DNA of 64,000 bases from Anaerolineae bacterium (GTDB lineage: Bacteria > Chloroflexota > Anaerolineae > Promineifilales > Promineifilaceae), in assembly GCA_023382655.1 (NCBI GenBank), contig JAHDWK010000001.1:108989-172988 (forward strand). The letters are read 5' to 3'. Made by a program: the position numbers and the translations under genes. Positions 17,006 to 25,013 of this stretch are shown here, one piece after another (positions within the stretch are counted from its first letter, which is position 1; the number at the start of each line of letters is the position of its first letter). The notes under the pieces are model-generated. The model did not search any database. It saw nothing but the letters and a program-made list of their open reading frames with translations, and was not told the origin of the DNA.

Positions 17006-17362
17006 ATGAAAATTATGTCAAAGACTTCTCTTTATCGCCTTTTTCTTTTTGGAGGTTTGCTCAGTATAGTATTTGGTTTTATCCATATAAGTTCAGGCTT
17101 AACCTCTGACTTTACTTCAATTATTATTGGAGATGCGATTATTAATATTCTAAGTGGTTTGCTATTCCTAGTGGCTGCATGGTTGTTATCTCAGGGAAAG
17201 CAAGCGACCATAATCGTTGTTGTCCTAAGCATACTTGCTTCAATAATTTATGCATTCGTTGTTGGGCGTGGTGTAAATTTTGTCGCCATAATCGTAGGGG
17301 CATTTCTCTTGTGGCAATTATATGGATTAAAAAGACAAGGCGAGTTGATAGCAAATGATTAA
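17006..17362 (+). CDS. Small four-helix membrane protein
   Basis: A 118-residue protein made almost wholly of four hydrophobic segments (LYRLFLFGGLLSIVFGFIH, IIIGDAIINILSGLLFLVAA, TIIVVVLSILASIIYAFVV, FVAIIVGAFLLWQLYGL). No family recognised. The DNA is clearly richer in A and T than the neighbouring genes and contains no ACGGCCGT octamer, suggesting recent acquisition. It lies between repeated copies of the M24 gene end. Confidence 0.7.
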   Translation: MKIMSKTSLYRLFLFGGLLSIVFGFIHISSGLTSDFTSIIIGDAIINILSGLLFLVAAWLLSQGKQATIIVVVLSILASIIYAFVVGRGVNFVAIIVGAFLLWQLYGLKRQGELIAND

Positions 17363-17440
17363 CCGGACAAACCGTCAAGCAGTTAATCAGTTTTCTTTTG
17401 AAGGGGGTGTTTTAGCGATATGAAGATGTCACGGCCGTTT

Positions 17441-17470
17441 ACGGCCGTGCGGATCATCAACCCTCTTTAA
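17441..17470 (+). repeat. M24 3'-end sequence, copy B (short)
   Basis: ACGGCCGTGCGGATCATCAA followed by CCCT and a stop-like TAA, corresponding to TAVRIINPL in the peptidase frame. A second octamer sits immediately upstream at 17432. Confidence 0.5.
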
Positions 17471-17509
17471 GCTATTGATTACGAATATGCCACCAGATAC
17501 AATATCATT

Positions 17510-17941
17510 GTGAAAGCCCCAAAGATTGTTATTGATACCAATGTGGTTATTTCTGCGCAGCGTTCACAACATGGAGCATCTGCGAAACTTATTTCTCTCA
17601 TTGGTACGGGCTTGTTTGAAGTTCATGTTTCCATCCCCCTTATTTTGGAATATGAGGAAGTTCTGACCCGGTATAGAACGTCTTTGGGGTTGGCGCAGGA
17701 TGATGTTGAGGATTTGGTAGATGCATTTTGTGCGCTTTCTACACATCATCGAGATATTCACTTTCGCTGGCGACCTTTTTTACCTGATCCCAAAGACGAG
17801 TTCATCCTGGATCTCTCAGTAGTCGCCCAGTGTGATTATATTATCACCTACAATCAGAAAGATTTTGCTGGCGTGGAAAGATTTGGGATTGAAGTAGTAG
17901 ACCCAAAAACATTCTTGCAAGCGATAGGAGTAATACCATGA
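17510..17941 (+). CDS. PIN-domain toxin (VapC-like ribonuclease)
   Basis: A 143-residue PIN protein of the COG1569 type. It starts KIVIDTNVVISAQ with the first acidic residue, has SIPLILEYEEVL with the conserved Glu, and ends with DPKDEFILDLSVVAQCDYIITYNQKDF carrying the late Asp pair. PIN toxins cut RNA. The start is GTG at 17510; no better in-frame start was seen. The toxin stop overlaps the antitoxin start by four bases (ATGA). Toxin-first order is the reverse of most VapBC loci but common for this PIN group. Confidence 0.88.
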   Translation: MKAPKIVIDTNVVISAQRSQHGASAKLISLIGTGLFEVHVSIPLILEYEEVLTRYRTSLGLAQDDVEDLVDAFCALSTHHRDIHFRWRPFLPDPKDEFILDLSVVAQCDYIITYNQKDFAGVERFGIEVVDPKTFLQAIGVIP

Positions 17942-18177
17942 GCAATGTATTGAGTGTGCGGATTCCAAAATCATTACACAATCAAGTGCGGGAACTGGCT
18001 GAAGAAGAAGGTATTTCGATAAATCAGTTTGTGATGTTAGCCCTGGCGGAGAAGGCGGCTGCTTTGCAAGCGATGAATTATTTGGAAGAACGGGCCAAAC
18101 GGGGCAGCCGGGAAAAACTGCTGGCAGTATTGGCAAAAGCACCCGATGTGGCACCGGAAGAGTATGACAGGCTTTGA
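17938..18177 (+). CDS. Ribbon-helix-helix antitoxin
   Basis: A 79-residue DNA-binding antitoxin. SVRIPKSLHNQVRELAEEEG followed by SINQFVMLALAEKAA is a typical RHH/HicB-C-terminal-like fold: a beta strand then two helices. The C-terminal tail (EKLLAVLAKAPDVAPEEYDR) is the likely toxin-binding segment. It is translationally coupled to the PIN toxin and should neutralise it and repress the operon. Confidence 0.85.
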   Translation: MSNVLSVRIPKSLHNQVRELAEEEGISINQFVMLALAEKAAALQAMNYLEERAKRGSREKLLAVLAKAPDVAPEEYDRL

Positions 18178-18198
18178 AAAGGCGTATTGGGGACGGGC

Positions 18199-18260
18199 GC
18201 AAACGGCCGTGCGGACCATCAACCCCCATTTGGACTGACATAGAGACGCTTTCTGTACTT
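18199..18260 (+). repeat. M24 3'-end sequence, copy C
   Basis: GCAAACGGCCGTGCGG, then ACCATCAACCCCCATT, a TGA, and a diverged continuation (AGACGCTTTCTGTACTT) that aligns with the bases after the real M24 stop. It would encode QTAVRTINPHLD. Confidence 0.55.
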
Positions 18261-18424
18261 CCTTCGTAGCATTCATTAATTCGATGAAGATGCATTTCTT
18301 GAACAGTGGAAAGGAGGGAAGAAATGGAAACCGGCAGAAAGTTTACCTGGTGTCCATGAAGAACCACGGAAATCACTTTGGGAACATCTATAGTGATCAA
18401 TGGGTATTGTACTCTCACGGCCGT

Positions 18425-18460
18425 GACCCTCGACGACATCACCCTGACCGAATAACCGCG
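18425..18460 (+). repeat. Boundary repeat, copy 1
   Basis: GACCCTCGACGACATCACCC followed by TGACCGAATAACCGCG. Related copies lie at 23965-24000 and 24868-24900. Read as protein, each ends in a short ITLxE or LTLPE peptide and a TAA, so they may be the 3' end of a lost gene. Confidence 0.6.
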
Positions 18461-18804
18461 GAATCTCGGCTTGCAGATCATGGACGGTGCTTTGGAAAAT
18501 GGGACGTTATCATTTGGTCGCTCCTGTTTAGAATGGTTTAGTTCACACTTTCCAGTCTGAATGGAGCAACCATTTTGACAAGTCTTTATTTTATGTTAAA
18601 TCCGACCCTCTTACCTGGTAACCGACGCAAGAAGAAATAGGTGGCATAAACTCCAAAATCATCACATCGGATGAGGAGAAGTATGAACCTTGTTTGACGA
18701 TCTACTAGCCCCACTCAATCCCTGTATGAACAGCAGGTTTCACGCAGAATGAGGTTGGGTATAATGAGTGTAGGCAGAAATCGAAACAAGGTGAGAGTGG
18801 CCTT

Positions 18805-21474
18805 ATGGATACTTTTATCCTGGCAACCAAACTGAGGATTCCGCCACAACCACATGACGCCCTGCGCCGCACCCGGCTCATTGACGCCTTTGAACGTACC
18901 ATCCCTCACTACAAACTCGTCCAGGTCTCGGCTCCGGCCGGTTATGGCAAGTCTACGCTGCTTACCCAATGGGCGCATTCCAGCCGCTTACCGGTTGCCT
19001 GGCTGTCAGTTAGCGAAGACGATAACAACCATGATCGCTTCCTTCGCTGCTTGTTCGCGGCCTGGGAGCAGGTTCAGCCGGGTATCCGCGAGAGCAAGCT
19101 GGGTCTGCTCCTCAGTGGGATGTCGCCTGATAGCAAAGCCGTCTTATCAGCTTTCATCAACGTCGCCAACGACCAACCTGATCACCTTGTATTTGTTCTC
19201 GACGATTATCATCTGATTGAAGATCTCGCCATCCACACCACACTAACTTTTCTGTTCGACCACCTACCGCCGACACTCCACTTCGTACTGGCTGGTCGTG
19301 GAGAGCCGCCGCTGCCGCTGGCCCGCTACCGCGCTCGCCATGAGCTAACGGAATTTGGTGCAGAAGATTTGAACTTCTTGCCGGAAGAGGCACAGGATTT
19401 TTTGAATGAGGTAATGGGGCTTGATCTAACCCATGAAGAAGTCATCAGGCTGCAAGCCCAATTGGAAGGTTGGATCGCCGGTCTACAGTTGGTAGCATTA
19501 ACTCTCCAGCGACGCCTCACCGGGGCAGATAGGCTAGTCGTCAGCGGCCGTCATCGCTTCATCGCCGATTACCTGGGTGAAGACGTGCTAGCCCCCCTGG
19601 CTGATAATCTGCGGCGATTTCTGCTCCAGACCAGCATCCTGGATCGCCTATGCGGGCCGTTATGCGATGCCGTCACCGGGAAGGAAGATGGACAAGAGAT
19701 GCTGGAAACGCTGGAACGAGAAAACTTATTTCTTGGGCCGCTGGACGACAGCCGTGAATGGTTTCGTTATCATCCGCTCTTTGCCGATTTTCTGCGTGAA
19801 GAGCTGAATCGCCATTATCCTAATGAAGTCACCGACCTCCATCGCCGCGCCGCTCGCTGGTATCTGGCTCATGCCTTGCCGGAGCCAGCCTTCCATCATG
19901 CAGTCGAGGGAAGCGATGCTGAACTTGTGGTGAAAATTTTCGACCGCTATATGAGTGCCAAGCTCAACAGCGGCGAGATTCGGGTTGTGGGACGGTGGGT
20001 TGACTCGCTCCCACCGGAGTGGTACACCCGTTACCCTGTGCTTGGCCTCGCCCGTGTAGCCTTCCTGGTCTTTACCGGCTCGTTTGAAGCCAGTATGCGC
20101 TATATTGACGAAGTGGAACAGCAGCTGACTCCGGCCGAGAGTGAAGATACACGCTGGCAGATGGCGAGAGTAATGGCCGTTCGCTGTTTAATGGCCTGTG
20201 TTCAGAACGATGTAACGGGGGCAGAGATCTATGCTGATTACGCCCTCCAGGAGTTGGCAGCGGAAGACCTTACCTGGCGGCCGGGGATTTATGCAGCCCT
20301 TGGCGATGTTTACCGCCGCAGTGCCCGTTGGGAGGAAGCGAGATCATGTTACCTTGAAGCGTTGGCGGTTACCGACTCGCCAGAACTCCGTTTTTTGTCC
20401 GTGCATATATTTGGCGCGCTGGCCGATCTGGCCTTGAGGCAGGGGCGTCTCCGGAATGCAGACGGTTATTGGAGAAAGGCATTGGCGGTCTTCCAGCTGC
20501 GGGAGAATTGGGGCCGTCTGGATCTGCCGGTCATGGGTTGGGTGTACATTCGAATGGGTGAGCTTCTTTATGAGGGCAACGAAGTGGCGGCGGCCTGGGA
20601 GCACCTGTCGCGCGGGCTGGAAAGCGCCGAACTGGGCGGCGATATGCGGGCCATGATTGCCGGTTACGTGATTGCCGGTCGGCTAAAGTTGACGACCGGC
20701 GAGATCGCGGCCGCGACCGAATTTCTGGAGCGGGCACGGCCGTTAGTGGAGAACGCCCCATTCCCTGACTGGATAGCTCGCTTTGACCGCTTGCAACTCG
20801 AACTCTGGCTGGCGCAAGACCGGCTCAGAACGGCCGTTAACTGGGCTGATGAGATGTTGCCAGGCGATGAACTCAAGGGACGGCTGGAAAGTCAGGAAGC
20901 GCACCTGGCGATGGCTCGCGTGCTGATTGTCAAAGGCGATGCGCCCTCTCTTGGACGGGCGTTGACCCTGCTCAAGCGCCTGCTGCAATCGGCCGAAGCC
21001 GAAGGGCGCACGGCCATCATTATCGAGGCCCTGGCGCTTCAGGCGCTGGCTGAGTGGCAGCGCGGCGAACACGCGGGGGCTATGACCGCCCTGGAACGCG
21101 CTTTGCGCACGGCCGAACCTGAGGGCTATGTGCGCCTCTTCGCCGACCTGGGACTGCCCCTGGCCCGGCTGTTGCAGGAAGCCCGTTCGCGGGCAGTGAT
21201 GCCCGGCTACGTTGCCACTCTGTTGACGGCTATCGGCAGTGACCTCGCAAGTGCTGCCCCAATGGAAGCGGTGCTGCCAGAGCCACTTAGCCCGCGGGAG
21301 CAAGAAATCCTGGAGCTGATTGCCGCCGGTCTAACCAACCCGGAAATCGCCGTCAAGCTGGTTATTTCCCCGGAGACGGTCAAAAAACATACGGGCAACA
21401 TCTACGGCAAGTTGGGCGTTCACGGCCGTACTGAGGCTGCTGCCAGAGCCAGGGCGTTAGACCTGCTCACCTAG
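18805..21474 (+). CDS. LuxR-family LAL (MalT-type) transcriptional regulator
   Basis: An 889-residue STAND-type activator. Walker A GYGKST is at 46-51 and Walker B FVLDDYH at about 130-136. A long alpha-helical repeat region (about 340-800) follows, and the C-terminal LuxR helix-turn-helix (LSPREQEILELIAAGLTNPE and ISPETVKKHTGNIYGKLGV) lies at about 825-885. Such proteins bind an inducer in the repeat region and ATP in the STAND core, then activate transcription. The following genes (ICMT-like, dimeric barrel, flavin monooxygenase) are the obvious candidate targets. Its size is normal for the family. Confidence 0.93.
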   Translation: MDTFILATKLRIPPQPHDALRRTRLIDAFERTIPHYKLVQVSAPAGYGKSTLLTQWAHSSRLPVAWLSVSEDDNNHDRFLRCLFAAWEQVQPGIRESKLGLLLSGMSPDSKAVLSAFINVANDQPDHLVFVLDDYHLIEDLAIHTTLTFLFDHLPPTLHFVLAGRGEPPLPLARYRARHELTEFGAEDLNFLPEEAQDFLNEVMGLDLTHEEVIRLQAQLEGWIAGLQLVALTLQRRLTGADRLVVSGRHRFIADYLGEDVLAPLADNLRRFLLQTSILDRLCGPLCDAVTGKEDGQEMLETLERENLFLGPLDDSREWFRYHPLFADFLREELNRHYPNEVTDLHRRAARWYLAHALPEPAFHHAVEGSDAELVVKIFDRYMSAKLNSGEIRVVGRWVDSLPPEWYTRYPVLGLARVAFLVFTGSFEASMRYIDEVEQQLTPAESEDTRWQMARVMAVRCLMACVQNDVTGAEIYADYALQELAAEDLTWRPGIYAALGDVYRRSARWEEARSCYLEALAVTDSPELRFLSVHIFGALADLALRQGRLRNADGYWRKALAVFQLRENWGRLDLPVMGWVYIRMGELLYEGNEVAAAWEHLSRGLESAELGGDMRAMIAGYVIAGRLKLTTGEIAAATEFLERARPLVENAPFPDWIARFDRLQLELWLAQDRLRTAVNWADEMLPGDELKGRLESQEAHLAMARVLIVKGDAPSLGRALTLLKRLLQSAEAEGRTAIIIEALALQALAEWQRGEHAGAMTALERALRTAEPEGYVRLFADLGLPLARLLQEARSRAVMPGYVATLLTAIGSDLASAAPMEAVLPEPLSPREQEILELIAAGLTNPEIAVKLVISPETVKKHTGNIYGKLGVHGRTEAAARARALDLLT

Positions 21475-21526
21475 CGGTTGTTTTTCCGCTCTCGTCCCCA
21501 ATTATCCCCCCAAAACTACCCCTTCT

Positions 21527-21548
21527 AAATACCCCATTGCGGGCATGT
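21527..21548. promoter_or_regulatory. ATACCCCATT box upstream of the ICMT-like gene
   Basis: AAATACCCCATTGCGGGCAT here recurs as two ATACCCCATT boxes at 22196-22231, ahead of the next gene. The repetition in front of successive genes downstream of a LAL regulator suggests a shared operator. This is inference only. Confidence 0.35.
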
Positions 21549-21640
21549 GCCCCCCTTCCAAATTTCTTATCCTTAGCCTATATCTTAAGCAGTTAAAGGA
21601 TTCACGAGGCAACAATCGTTTTCGCCAAACTCCAGGAGTT

Positions 21641-22096
21641 ATGATTGACATGCATAATTTCAAATGGTCCAACGTTCCAATACCGCAGGGACATGTTTTT
21701 ATTCTCGTCGCAGGCGCAGCGCTGCATATCTGGCTGCCTCTAATGCTGTTTGAGAGTTCCTGGCTGAATCACATTGTCGGCTGGCCTGCCTTTCTGCTGG
21801 GGATTCTGCTTGCGGTCTGGGCGGTAACGACGGTTCAGAAGATGGATATCAGTAGACCAACGAAAATCATTGTTTCCGGCCCCTACGCCTTCGGCCGAAA
21901 TCCAATGTATGTTGCTTGGACAGCGATCTATATTGGCATTGCTATCCTGTTCAATATGGGGTGGCCCATTCTTCTCTTGCCCGTGCTGATGGCCTTCACT
22001 CATTATTTCGTCGTGCAGCGTGAGGAACAACAACTGGAACAGCAATTTGGCGAAACATACCGTCAATATTGTAGGAATGTACGACGTTATTTATAG
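21641..22096 (+). CDS. Isoprenylcysteine carboxyl methyltransferase-like membrane protein
   Basis: A 151-residue protein with about four membrane helices. The C-terminal block GPYAFGRNPMYVAWTAIYIG, with the later REEQQLEQQFGETYRQYCRNV, is the signature of the ICMT/PEMT family of membrane SAM methyltransferases. The start is the ATG at 21641 behind CCAGGAG; 32 upstream codons in frame lack coding character. Bacterial members methylate small lipophilic or membrane substrates. The context with a flavin monooxygenase suggests modification of a small molecule. Confidence 0.8.
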   Translation: MIDMHNFKWSNVPIPQGHVFILVAGAALHIWLPLMLFESSWLNHIVGWPAFLLGILLAVWAVTTVQKMDISRPTKIIVSGPYAFGRNPMYVAWTAIYIGIAILFNMGWPILLLPVLMAFTHYFVVQREEQQLEQQFGETYRQYCRNVRRYL

Positions 22097-22293
22097 AGGA
22101 GACTACACGAGCCTTCGGCTCACCACCATGAATGAAAAACCATTGACCCTTTGCGCTCGTTGCGCCTTGTATATTTAAATAAGCACCTTAGCGGCAAAAA
22201 TACCCCATTGGGATACCCCATTCGGGGCATGATACGACCCGTTGATCCACTTACACTAGATATTCTATAACTTGTTAGTAAAAGGAGATCATT

Positions 22294-22623
22294 ATGATAC
22301 TTGTACGATTCGTCTGTCAGGCAAGGTTTGGCAAGGCCGGTGAAGTGGTGGCAGGTTTCAAACAGTCGGGGGAGATCGCTCGCACGCTTGTCGGTCCGAA
22401 TGTGCGCGGCCGTATTCTCACCGACCTGAGCGGCCCATTTGACACCGTCATCCAGGAGCTAGAGGTGGAGAGCCTGGCCGAGTGGGAGCGGCTTAGAGAG
22501 GTGATATTCTCCAACCCGCAGGTTCAAGAGGCGGAAGCGGGTTTACCCGACGTCATCGAATCAGGGCAGACTGAGTTTTACACGATTGAAGCAACGTGGG
22601 CTGCTGAAACTGTTGGGAGCTAG
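22294..22623 (+). CDS. Small dimeric alpha/beta-barrel (monooxygenase/NIPSNAP-like) protein
   Basis: A 109-residue protein with the pattern of a dimeric ferredoxin-like barrel: a beta strand opening (MILVRFVCQARFGK), a helix of conserved type, and FDTVIQELEVESLAEWERLR resembling NIPSNAP/antibiotic-biosynthesis monooxygenase folds. No catalytic residue can be assigned. It is preceded by AAAAGGAG and followed by a stem-loop. It lies between an ICMT-like gene and a flavin monooxygenase, probably one functional group. Confidence 0.65.
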   Translation: MILVRFVCQARFGKAGEVVAGFKQSGEIARTLVGPNVRGRILTDLSGPFDTVIQELEVESLAEWERLREVIFSNPQVQEAEAGLPDVIESGQTEFYTIEATWAAETVGS

Positions 22624-22630
22624 AACGTTA

Positions 22631-22668
22631 GAGCGTTAGAACGTTAACATGCCAACGTTCTAACGTTC
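22631..22668. terminator. GAACGTTAG stem-loop
   Basis: GAGCGTTAGAACGTT pairs with AACGTTCTAACGTTC (one mismatch) around an 8-nt loop, right after the stop of the small barrel gene. The upstream arm extends a tandem GAACGTTAGAGCGTTAGAAC word repeat. There is no T run, so termination is uncertain. Confidence 0.45.
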
Positions 22669-22705
22669 AAATGAAACCAATCGTAAATTACAAGGAGAAT
22701 ATCCG

Positions 22706-23842
22706 ATGAGCAACACAACTTCTAGCTACGATACCATTATTATTGGGGGTGGACAGGCCGGTCTGGCCACCGGTTATTATCTACAGCGGCAGGGACGTGA
22801 CTTTGTCATTTTGGAGGCCAGCGAGCGAATTGGTACGGCGTGGCGCAAGCGCTGGGACTCCCTTCGGCTGTTTACCCCTGCGCGTTATAGTGGGCTGCCG
22901 GGTAAGCCTTTCCCGGCTTCCGCGCACGCATACCCCACTAAGGACGAGATGGCTGATTACCTGGAAGCTTATGCAAGGCGCTTCAAGCTGCCGGTTCAAA
23001 CAGGTATCCGGATAGATCGGCTCACCAGGCAAGGCCTCGCAATGCGAGGGGATCGGTTTGTGGTGACGGCCGGTGACAGGCGATTTGAGGCCGCCAATGT
23101 AGTGGTGGCGACAGGGGGCTATCATAGTCCCAATATTCCCGCCTTTGCGGCCGAACTCAAGCCGGACATCCGGCAGCTCCATTCCAGCGAGTACCAACGG
23201 CCGTCACAACTGCAAGCGGGTGGCGTTCTCGTGGTAGGTGCAGGGAATTCTGGAGCGGAGATCGCGCTTGAATTGTCCCGAAGTCACCAGATTTGGCTGT
23301 CGGGCAGGCATCCGGGCAGTGAGCCTACGCGGGCCGGAACCGTGCTGGACAGGCTGATTGCGCCGGTGATCTGGTTCGTCTTTTCGCGCGTGATGACGGT
23401 CAACACGCCCATTGGCCGGAAGGCGGCTGCCCAATTACGGGGGCACGGTTTACCACTGGCGCGTGTCAAACCAGCCGATCTGCAGGCTGCCGGCGTGGAG
23501 CGTATCCATGCCAGGACTGTGGGGGTGCAGGATGGACTGCCCATGCTTGAGAACGGCCGTATCCTCGACGTTACCAACGTGATCTGGTGTACAGGGTTCC
23601 GGCCAGACTACGGCTGGATCGTCCTCCCTATCTTCGGGGACGACGGAGAGCCGAGGCATGAACGCGGCGTGGTAGTGACTGAGCCTGGCCTGTACTTTGT
23701 CGGCTTGTTCTTCCAATCGGCGGCGACCTCGTCGCTGGTCGGCGGCGTTGGCAGGGATGCGGCGTACATTGCCGGTGAGATCGCTGCCCGCTCGGCGGCC
23801 ATGGCCGCCGCAACCGCAGCATCCCCACTCGTAGCCAGTTAG
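22706..23842 (+). CDS. Flavin-containing monooxygenase-like NAD(P)-binding protein
   Basis: A 378-residue oxidoreductase. The FAD-binding GGGQAG is at 14-19, followed by ASERIGTAWRKRWDSLRLFT, characteristic of the group containing YUCCA-like and CzcO-like enzymes. The second Rossmann GAGNSG is at about 178-183. A late WCTGFRPDYGW motif matches the ATG-containing FAD motif of the family. Typical reactions are N- or S-oxygenation or Baeyer-Villiger oxidation; the substrate is unknown. The Ala-rich C-terminus may be disordered. Confidence 0.88.
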   Translation: MSNTTSSYDTIIIGGGQAGLATGYYLQRQGRDFVILEASERIGTAWRKRWDSLRLFTPARYSGLPGKPFPASAHAYPTKDEMADYLEAYARRFKLPVQTGIRIDRLTRQGLAMRGDRFVVTAGDRRFEAANVVVATGGYHSPNIPAFAAELKPDIRQLHSSEYQRPSQLQAGGVLVVGAGNSGAEIALELSRSHQIWLSGRHPGSEPTRAGTVLDRLIAPVIWFVFSRVMTVNTPIGRKAAAQLRGHGLPLARVKPADLQAAGVERIHARTVGVQDGLPMLENGRILDVTNVIWCTGFRPDYGWIVLPIFGDDGEPRHERGVVVTEPGLYFVGLFFQSAATSSLVGGVGRDAAYIAGEIAARSAAMAAATAASPLVAS

Positions 23843-23964
23843 TATTTTCTGGCTAGATTTAGCACACTAACACAACGTTAGGCTCATATAGTTATTCTCA
23901 CGGCCGTACCCCCTCCCCCTTAATTCCAAAACCCTTAGTCAGCCTGTGACTAAACCAGGAGGCA

Positions 23965-24000
23965 GACCCTCGACGACATCACCTTGCCTGAGTAAACGCG
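23965..24000 (+). repeat. Boundary repeat, copy 2
   Basis: GACCCTCGACGACATCACCT then TGCCTGAGTAAACGCG; 30 of 36 positions match copy 1 by eye. Confidence 0.6.
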
Positions 24001-24100
24001 CTAACTCTATTCAGGAAGGCACCGTTCTGACCTGGTGGGGAGGCGGTCAGGAAGCTGACAGCCCCTGACGTACCAGGTTGTCGCGGGTATACACCCTGAC

Positions 24101-24141
24101 TTGAAATATCACCGATGATTTTGTACAATTAAACTGTACAC
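24101..24141 (+). promoter_or_regulatory. Promoter with overlapping operator for Phd/PIN module
   Basis: TTGAAA (24101-24106), a 17-nt spacer, and TACAAT (24124-24129). The inverted repeat TTGTACA...TGTACAC (24121-24141) covers the -10 box and start region, the expected place for autorepression by a Phd/YefM-type antitoxin. The operator role is inferred. Confidence 0.6.
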
Positions 24142-24188
24142 AATTGATAGAAACAGCAAATTACCTATCAGTGGACTTAAGGTGATAC

Positions 24189-24425
24189 ATGACGCAGCTA
24201 AGTATAGGTGTCAGCGAATTTAGAGAAAGTATGAGTACGTTTTTGCAACAGGTACAGGCAGGCAACGTTATCCGCCTGATGTATCACGGGGCCGAAATTG
24301 CCAGAATCGTACCGCCTGATTATGCCCAAAGCATGGCCCGGCAAGAGTTAGCCAGTTTGCGCGAAACGGCCGTACTCGGCGACATCCTCTCTCCCATTGA
24401 TGAAACGTGGGCGGCAACCCAATAA
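24189..24425 (+). CDS. Phd/YefM-family antitoxin
   Basis: A 78-residue antitoxin. The N-terminus (QLSIGVSEFRESMSTFLQQV then IRLMYHGAEIARIVP) matches the Phd/YefM DNA-binding fold, in which the conserved VSEFR segment begins the first helix. The C-terminal 30 residues would wrap the toxin. The PIN toxin gene follows within seven bases. A promoter with an overlapping palindrome lies upstream, fitting autorepression. Confidence 0.88.
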   Translation: MTQLSIGVSEFRESMSTFLQQVQAGNVIRLMYHGAEIARIVPPDYAQSMARQELASLRETAVLGDILSPIDETWAATQ

Positions 24426-24431
24426 TTGGCC

Positions 24432-24827
24432 ATGATCCTCGTAGATACCCACGTGCTTATCTGGGACGCACTCGCCCCTCAACAATTATCAGCACACGCG
24501 GTTCAGGCTTTAACCCAGGCGAATGAGACAGATGGCCTCTTGATTTGCGACATATCCTTGTGGGAGATAGCTATGCTGGTGCAAAAGGGGCGGGTGCAGG
24601 TTGACAGAGACTGCCAATCCTTTATCACCTTGATTTTGCAGGCAAACAACTGCCAGGTGTGCCCAATTACCCCTCAAATCGCTACGCTGGCTGTGCAACT
24701 ACCGCAGACGATCAATCTTGATCCGGCTGATCGTCTGATTGTGGCTACGGCCGTTGCTGAACATGTTCCTTTGGTAACGGCTGATCAAAATTTACGGACC
24801 AGCAACCTGATTACGACTATCTGGTAG
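24432..24827 (+). CDS. PIN-domain toxin (VapC-like)
   Basis: A 131-residue PIN nuclease: ILVDTHVLIWD holds the first Asp, SLWEIAMLVQKGRVQ the conserved Glu, and LDPADRLIVATAVAEHVPLVTAD the last Asp residues. The WEIA and DPADRLI motifs place it with the PIN toxins paired with Phd-type antitoxins. The start could be TTG at 24426 directly after the antitoxin stop, but the ATG at 24432 is preferred. It is followed by boundary repeat copy 3, so the module is flanked on both sides. Confidence 0.9.
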   Translation: MILVDTHVLIWDALAPQQLSAHAVQALTQANETDGLLICDISLWEIAMLVQKGRVQVDRDCQSFITLILQANNCQVCPITPQIATLAVQLPQTINLDPADRLIVATAVAEHVPLVTADQNLRTSNLITTIW

Positions 24828-24867
24828 CTTGTCCTAAAATGCGGCATAGCCAAAACCCGGCCACAGT

Positions 24868-24900
24868 AAAAGACGGCCTCACCCTGCCCGAATAAACGCG
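24868..24900 (+). repeat. Boundary repeat, copy 3
   Basis: AAAAGACGGCCTCACCCTGC followed by CCGAATAAACGCG. It shares the CACCCTGnCCGAATAA core and ACGCGC ending with copies 1 and 2. Confidence 0.5.
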
Positions 24901-25013
24901 CCAACCCTGCTTGTGCTGACGAAGGCAACACATGAGGAAACAGGTGCCAACAGGTACAGATGGTAAGGCATGGAAGGCTTTGGAAGATCGGCCACGACAG
25001 AGGTCCCCTTCCT

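Larger units (their letters stand above)
18178..18804. other. Gene-poor accessory junction
   Basis: About 630 nt without a convincing gene. It holds M24 gene-end copy C (18199-18260), a TCGACGACATCACCCTGAC repeat (18425-18460) also found at two other module boundaries, and a TATAAT box at 18760-18765 that may serve the LAL regulator. An 85-codon open frame at 18284-18541 has no recognisable features and spans repeat DNA; I treat it as noncoding or decayed. Confidence 0.6.
23843..24188. other. Intergenic junction before the second toxin-antitoxin module
   Basis: About 345 nt holding one octamer (23901), boundary repeat copy 2 (23965-24000) and the promoter/operator of the toxin-antitoxin module. 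No gene was seen. Confidence 0.6.

Noticed and set aside
18284..18541. An 85-codon frame between the PIN module and the LAL gene
   Set aside because: No recognisable domain, odd composition, and it crosses the boundary repeat; treated as decayed or noncoding.
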